Of a stretch of 46,903 bases of DNA, positions 42,554 through 46,903 are shown one piece after another. The notes below the pieces were generated by a model that did no database searches, was not told where the DNA came from, and saw nothing but the letters and a program-made list of their open reading frames with translations. Source of the stretch: Alistipes sp. (GTDB taxonomy: Bacteria > Bacteroidota > Bacteroidia > Bacteroidales > Rikenellaceae); contig JAFTWZ010000004.1 in assembly GCA_017465055.1 (NCBI GenBank), positions 1 through 46,903 of the forward strand, written 5' to 3'. Within the stretch, counting starts at the first letter, position 1; each line of letters begins with the position of its first letter. A program made the position numbers and the translations under genes.

Positions 42554-42756
42554 CTTATGAGGACTTACGATGAAAGCCTCGCCGAAGCAAAAGTGCAAGA
42601 AAATGAAAGGTAATGCGTGCGGACGGTTTCTTATCCATTACCCGATAACGAAGTAAGTTTATAGGTCGTTGGAGGTTATTTCTACTCTCTGCCATATTCT
42701 GCATAACAATGTACAACTCGCTGATAACTAATTTTGTAACCAAAAAAGATTGGATT

Positions 42757-43980
42757 ATGCGAAGTACATTTAAGGTGCTGTTCTATGTGAATGGCAGTAA
42801 GGAGAAAAACGGTATTGTTCCCATTATGGGACGAGTGACAATCAACGGTTCGGTGGCTCAATTCAGTTGCAAGCAGAGCATCGCAAAAACGATGTGGGAT
42901 GCCAAAGGTAATCGGGCAAAAGGCAAGAGTAAGGAGGCACGGGACATCAATTTGGCTTTGGATAACATCAAGGCTCAAATCATCAAGCACTATCAACGCC
43001 TGTCGGATAGAGAGGCGTTTGTAACAGCCGAAATGGTACGCAATGCCTATCAAGGTATAGGAACAGAGTATGAAACATTGCTCGGTGCATTTGATAAAGA
43101 CAACGAGAGCTTCAAGAAGCGTATCGGCATAGACCGTGCAGCAAGTTCCTACAAGGTACGTGTAAGGTCAAGAAATCATTTGGCAGCGTTCATTAAGAAG
43201 TGTTACAAGCGTAGCGATATTGCTATGCTTGAACTTACTCCCGACTTTATCAAGGAGTACGAAATCTACCTCTCTACCGATGCAGGGCTACACAATGGCA
43301 GTGTGTGGGCACATTGTATGTGGTTAAAGACAATCGTATCAAAGGCACATTATAACGGACTGACACCGAGGAATCCATTTGCCCAATATCGGGTTAATCA
43401 GAACATCAAGGAGAGGCAATACCTTACCGAAGATGAAATAAAGGCTGTGATGACACACGAATTTGCGGATAAGAAGTTGGCCTATATCCGAGACTTGTTC
43501 GTATTCGCAAGTTTCACCGCCTTGTCATTTGTGGATATTAAAGAACTTACCACCGATGACATTGTAGAGGTAAACGGTGAGAAATGGATACTGTCGAAGC
43601 GACACAAGACAAAGGTCAATTTCCAAGTGAAGTTGTTGGATATTCCATTGCAGATAATCAAGCGTTACGAGAGGTTTCAGGAGAACAAGTTGGTGTTCCC
43701 TAATCTCAACTATTGGAATATCTGTAAACCGCTGAAAAAGATGATAAAAGAGTGTGGAATCGACAAAGAAATTTCATTCCATTCAAGTCGTCATGGATTC
43801 GCTACGCTTGCTCTCAGTAAGGGCGTTCCAATTGAGAGTGTAAGTCGAGTATTGGGGCATACGAACATTGTCACCACACAAAAGTATGCCAAGATTACCA
43901 CCGAGAAAATCGACAAGGATTTGACGATGTTCGGCAACCGCCTTAATCAATCATTCAGTGAAATATCAATAGCGATGTAA
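42757..43980 (+). CDS. Tyrosine recombinase, invertase/integrase type
   Basis: From ATG 42757 the protein has 407 residues and begins MRSTFKVLFYVNGSKEKNG, the usual start of Bacteroidetes recombinases with an Arm-DNA-bind_5 domain. The ATG at 42709 would add residues of poor fit. SAM-like core about 130-230. Catalytic residues: HSSRHGFATLA (H-x-x-R), GHTNIVTTQ (His) and Tyr in QKYAKI. The first-Arg region reads FTALSFVDIKEL without Arg, as in IntDOT-like enzymes. Members of this group drive site-specific inversions next to surface-protein or restriction-specificity genes. It lies right after the truncated lipoprotein gene, so either it caused that truncation or it controls variation at the locus. 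No matching inverted site was identified. Confidence 0.9.
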   Translation: MRSTFKVLFYVNGSKEKNGIVPIMGRVTINGSVAQFSCKQSIAKTMWDAKGNRAKGKSKEARDINLALDNIKAQIIKHYQRLSDREAFVTAEMVRNAYQGIGTEYETLLGAFDKDNESFKKRIGIDRAASSYKVRVRSRNHLAAFIKKCYKRSDIAMLELTPDFIKEYEIYLSTDAGLHNGSVWAHCMWLKTIVSKAHYNGLTPRNPFAQYRVNQNIKERQYLTEDEIKAVMTHEFADKKLAYIRDLFVFASFTALSFVDIKELTTDDIVEVNGEKWILSKRHKTKVNFQVKLLDIPLQIIKRYERFQENKLVFPNLNYWNICKPLKKMIKECGIDKEISFHSSRHGFATLALSKGVPIESVSRVLGHTNIVTTQKYAKITTEKIDKDLTMFGNRLNQSFSEISIAM

Positions 43981-43982
43981 CT

Positions 43983-44316
43983 ATGGCACGAGCAATCATA
44001 ACAATCAGTGAAAGCGGCAGGGTGAATATCCCAAGCGGTAATGTCTGGATGTCTGAAGTGGAGTTGGTGGAGTTGTTCGGGGTTGATAGTCCCGACACTC
44101 CGAGCCGCCATCAGAGCGATATACAAGAGTGGAACGCTTAAACCTGCAGCAACCCAAAGATGCGATTTTGCTGCCTCTGCAAGTTGGGCAACATTCTACA
44201 ATCTTGAAGTGGTCATTGCACTTGCGTTTCGCTTGAACTCCTATGAGGCAAGCAGGATAAGGCAAAGGGTGTTGGAGGGTTTATGCCAGCGAAAAGAGAA
44301 TGGGTACATTGGGTAA
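43983..44316 (+). pseudogene. RhuM/virulence-like small protein, frameshifted
   Basis: Reading from ATG 43983 gives MARAIITISESGRVNIPSGN, then VWMSEVELVELFGVDSP before the frame is lost and stops at 44139 or so. One base on, a second frame continues TLRAAIRAIYKSGTL, then EVVIALAFRLNSYEASRIRQ and stops at 44316. The two parts together look like one small Bacteroides protein of the type annotated as RhuM-like. The simplest lesion is one extra C in the CCC run at 44091-44093. It lies 2 bp after the recombinase stop, an arrangement often seen, so it may be part of the recombinase module. Confidence 0.7.
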
Positions 44317-44407
44317 TAGTGTGCATAGCCATTGTCTATTATCATAAAAGTATGATAGTAAAGCTATTTAAGCTGATTTGACAAGCGTTACAATCGAAAA
44401 TCTTTTG

Positions 44408-44415
44408 TACCTTTG
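44408..44415 (+). promoter_or_regulatory. Possible -7 box of the DUF1016 gene
   Basis: TACCTTTG matches TAnnTTTG 31 bp before the ATG. The nearest TTTG (44377-44380) is 27 bp away, farther than the usual 19-21 bp. Confidence 0.45.
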
Positions 44416-44446
44416 CATCAGGTTTAAGCAATAGAGAGATAAGAGT

Positions 44447-45475
44447 ATGAAGGATATAACCGTATCAAGAGCATTAAACGAAGAGGAGTATAACGAACTT
44501 CTGCGACAGGCTGTCGCAGTAATAGAGACCTCTCGATTACAGATTGCCAAACAACTGAACACAGTTGCTATGTCTTCATATTGGGAGATTGGTAAGTTGT
44601 TGGAAGAATGTAAACTTGATAGCAAACACGGCGATGGCGTTGTAGAAAGATTGTCTATTGATTTGAAGTCTAAATATCCCGATATGGGCTTGTCTCCGAG
44701 AAACCTATGGGATATGAAGAAGTTCTATCTTCGTTATAATGAGTGTGATACAAAACTGCGACAGGCTGTCGCAGTTTTACCGTGGGGTCACAACTTGCTT
44801 CTTATGAGCTATGATTTGTCTCCTGAATATGTGGTATTTTACGCAAATGAAGTGATTACAAAAGGTTGGTCACGAGATATGCTTCGCCACGCATTGAAAT
44901 CAGAATACCATCTTTCTATTGATGCAGTAGAAAAATCCAACAACTTTACAGCAACACTCCCCACACAACAAGCCGAGTATGCAAATGAGGTGTTCCGTAG
45001 CAGTTACAATCTTGGATTCATTGATGCTATTGAGCCGTTGAAGGAGTTGGAGTTGGAACGTCGCCTTGTGCAGAAGATTACCACATTTATAATGGAATTG
45101 GGCAGCGGTTTCAGTTTCATTGGTAATCAGCATACGCTAACTTTCAACGATAAGGAATATAGGGTTGATTTACTCTTCTTCCATCGCCGACTTCGCTCTA
45201 TGGTTGCCATAGAATTAAAGATTGGCGAGTTTAAGCCAGAATATGTGGGAAAAATGAATTTCTACCTGTCGCTATTGGATAAGTTTGAAAAAGCTCCAGA
45301 CGAAAATCCATCTATCGGAATCATACTTTGTGCGGAGAAAGACCACTTGGAGGTAGAGTTGGCTCTGCAAGATGTAAACAAACCTATTGGTGTAGCTGAA
45401 TATCAATACTTGTTGCCTAAAAATAAGTTGCAAGAATTAATAACGGATGAAATAAGAAAGTCAAAGAATTTATAA
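44447..45475 (+). CDS. DUF1016/YhcG family PDDEXK nuclease-domain protein
   Basis: The 342-residue protein has an N-terminal DUF1016_N helical domain (about 15-165; SSYWEIGKLLEECKLDSKHG, then GLSPRNLWDMKKFYLRY and LPWGHNLLLM). The C-terminal domain (about 190-335) has the nuclease core RVDLLFFHRRLRSMVAIELK, with D and E-x-K of the PDDEXK fold, and KMNFYLSLLDKFEK. Family members are common near type I restriction loci, phages and defence islands. Their biochemical role is uncertain. No hsd genes are in view. The gene contains two identical 20-bp palindromes coding for LRQAVAV (44501-44520 and 44756-44775). The next gene is a SMEK-NACHT protein, 55 bp on. Confidence 0.9.
   Translation: MKDITVSRALNEEEYNELLRQAVAVIETSRLQIAKQLNTVAMSSYWEIGKLLEECKLDSKHGDGVVERLSIDLKSKYPDMGLSPRNLWDMKKFYLRYNECDTKLRQAVAVLPWGHNLLLMSYDLSPEYVVFYANEVITKGWSRDMLRHALKSEYHLSIDAVEKSNNFTATLPTQQAEYANEVFRSSYNLGFIDAIEPLKELELERRLVQKITTFIMELGSGFSFIGNQHTLTFNDKEYRVDLLFFHRRLRSMVAIELKIGEFKPEYVGKMNFYLSLLDKFEKAPDENPSIGIILCAEKDHLEVELALQDVNKPIGVAEYQYLLPKNKLQELITDEIRKSKNL
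44501..44520. repeat. Palindrome CTGCGACA-GGC-TGTCGCAG, copy 1
   Basis: This 19-bp perfect inverted repeat plus one T lies in the DUF1016 gene and encodes LRQAVAV. An exact 20-bp copy lies at 44756-44775. Confidence 0.85.
44756..44775. repeat. Palindrome CTGCGACA-GGC-TGTCGCAG, copy 2
   Basis: Exact copy of 44501-44520, in the same codon phase of the same gene, 255 bp downstream. It encodes the start of the conserved LRQAVAVLPWGHN stretch. Confidence 0.85.
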
Positions 45476-45530
45476 AATCACTTTTAATAGAATCACTGGC
45501 AATTCTGATAAACTTAAAATTGTTTTTATT

Positions 45531-46796
45531 ATGAATCGGCAAGAAACCTTATTTAGAATATCGCAATTACTTTCTCGTTTTACAGAACAAGTTAAAATAC
45601 TAAATTCAAATGGGGAATTTAGTATTAACATCCATGCTGAGAATATTTTAATAAATATTCTAAACATCATATATGACTGTAATCTAAAGAATGTAAACTA
45701 TGAAGAAAATAAGATTTATCCAAGTATTGATCTCAGAGATTATGATAAAAGAATTGCCATACAAGTAACATCCACTTCTAGTTTAGATAAAATTAAGCAT
45801 ACCTTGTCAGGTTTTATCTCAAACGAATTATATAAGAATTTTGACACTTTATATGTATACATAATCACAGAAAAGCAGAAAAAATATAAGCAGAGTTCTA
45901 TTGATGAGATAATTGGAGATAAAATTAAATTTACAACAGGATGTATTATCGATAAAACAGATTTATACAAAATCCTAAATGCTCAAAATGATGATCAAAA
46001 CATTATAAATGTATGTAAATTACTTGAGAGTCAATTTGCGGATAATAAAAATGAATTTGATAAATGGGAGTTATATTGTAAAGGCTTATACGAATACGAT
46101 CAATATATCAAAAATTTATACACATATTTTGATATTAAAGGATTTTCACCGCGAGTAAATAACACCTTGGTTCGATTGAATATAGACAAGATATATGTAC
46201 CATTGAAATTTAAATTCGATTTTTCAAATAATTCAGATGAGAACATACCAAAAGATAAAAAAACCTCGTATGATATTATTACTGCACTAACGAATTTTGA
46301 TAAGATTGTCATTTTAGGAGACCCTGGCTCGGGGAAATCTACGACTTTGAAATATTTAGCATATACTATATGTGCACATAGAGCAGGTAATGAACAATTA
46401 CAAACATATATCCCAATATATCTAAAAGCAACAGAATTTGCAAAATACCTTTTTGATACGGGACGAAGTTTGTCAGAGTTCATTATAGATATTAATACTA
46501 AATACGGTTTGTTGTTTTCGAAGAGTTTAGAGAACAACAAATTAATTGTGTTAATAGATGGTCTAGATGAGATAAATATCACTAATCAAAGACATAATGT
46601 AGTAGAAAAAATAAATTCTTTCACTGCTCAATATCCTGAAATAAAAATTATAGTCTCTTCTAGAATAGTTGGTTACAAAGAAACACGATTAAGTGGTTAC
46701 TTTTTCCATTTCGAAGTTGATAAATTTTCCGACAAACAGATATATTTATTCTTAAACAATTGTATAATCGGCAAAACGATTTGTACAACTTTGTAA
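45531..46796 (+). pseudogene. SMEK-NACHT NTPase (bacterial NLR-like), 3' truncated
   Basis: The open frame gives 421 residues. About 1-145 is a SMEK domain (LLSRFTEQVKILNSNGEFSI, cited with NIHAENILINILNIIYDCNL next, then RIAIQVTSTSSLDKIKHTL). A NACHT domain follows with Walker A GDPGSGKST (263-271) and Walker B LIVLIDGLDEI (338-348), then sensor-like KIIVSSRIVGY. SMEK-NACHT proteins are studied as anti-phage STAND NTPases. The family normally continues for some hundreds of residues beyond this point; here the frame ends CIIGKTICTTL just after FSDKQIYLFLNN. In the +1 frame another 26 or so residues (LYNRQNDLYNFVKRN) look protein-like before a stop, so a frameshift plus loss of the 3' part is possible. 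No sensor domain remains, so it is likely inactive as such. Confidence 0.75.
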
Positions 46797-46903
46797 AACG
46801 AAATGTGCAAAAATCCAAAATTTTTGCGAGCGTTTGAAGCGTCCATTTGAGCGGAAATTAAACGCTTTTCAAACACTATTCAAACGATATTCAAAAGCAA
46901 ACC
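46797..46903. other. Non-coding tail with three 11-bp repeats
   Basis: The last 107 bp has no gene. It holds three tandem 11-mers of TTCAAACNNTA type (46868-46900). An inverted match, CGTTTGAA, lies at 46831-46838. Repeats of this kind can be recombinase or replication-protein sites, but the stretch is too short to say. It is the junction where the SMEK-NACHT gene loses its continuation. Confidence 0.45.

Noticed and set aside
44340-44368. Short hairpin (TATCATA/TATGATA) before the DUF1016 gene as a terminator
   Set aside because: The stem is AT-rich and there is no T-tract on the plus strand.
42711-46790. Shared TGTACAACT near both truncated genes as a recombination site
   Set aside because: Nine bases in 4 kb can arise by chance and the flanks do not match.

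Overview
The window looks like a chromosomal segment of a gut Bacteroidales bacterium. Alistipes or another Rikenellaceae member is my best guess, but this is inferred from style and no database was searched. The signs are: a conserved acpP-fabF-rnc gene order; SusC/SusD outer-membrane pairs; many SPII lipoproteins; BspA-type leucine-rich repeat and BACON domains; C10 and S8 secreted peptidases; Bacteroidetes promoters (TAnnTTTG at -7, TTTG/TTG about 20 bp upstream) without Shine-Dalgarno sequences; and tyrosine recombinases of the Bacteroidetes type. No rRNA, tRNA or CRISPR array was seen.

Layout. (1) 1-630, minus: the 5' part of a TIR-domain protein, whose promoter lies inside the terminator hairpin of the next operon. 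(2) 770-5640: housekeeping block. The fatty-acid operon acpP-fabF-rnc runs leftward; a divergent operon of peptidase E, a YraN-family protein and Kdo transferase runs rightward. (3) 5700-13531, minus: secreted-protease region with a C10 (streptopain-like) peptidase plus a PKD-like lipoprotein, and two tandem copies of a two-gene cassette (S8 subtilisin-like lipoprotein plus a small lipocalin-like lipoprotein). (4) 14055-21439, minus: a SusC/SusD uptake operon with a third large lipoprotein. (5) 22069-27566, plus: an Oar-like TonB-dependent receptor and a BACON/BspA surface lipoprotein. (6) 27591-30583: repeat-dense accessory segment with a DUF6549-like gene and a RepA-like ATPase gene, each bracketed by inverted copies of a palindromic repeat. 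(7) 30749-32484, plus: NifU-like protein and GGGtGRT protein, with a short structured 5' leader. (8) 32590 to about 38900, plus: putative integrated element with tyrosine integrase, unknown protein, SF2-helicase-like protein, RecA/Sak4-like ATPase and a DUF3871 protein. (9) 39503-46903, plus: degraded accessory region with a small peptide gene, a fimbrillin/BspA/BACON/M64 surface protein cut short inside its protease domain, a second tyrosine recombinase, a frameshifted RhuM-like gene, a DUF1016/PDDEXK nuclease gene and a SMEK-NACHT NTPase gene cut short after its NTPase core.

The most unusual signal lies between the genes. Four intergenic regions (10491-10858, 13677-13987, 25190-25457, 30180-30583) are large mosaic palindromes. 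They are built from a constant linker (TAAAGGGTAGCTC) alternating with a few interchangeable GC-rich mini-hairpins, around a shared core. Three further families with the same layout but different 8-10 bp motifs occur at 27591-30178. Together they look like families of interspersed palindromic elements assembled from short tandem units. I do not recognise them as a described class.
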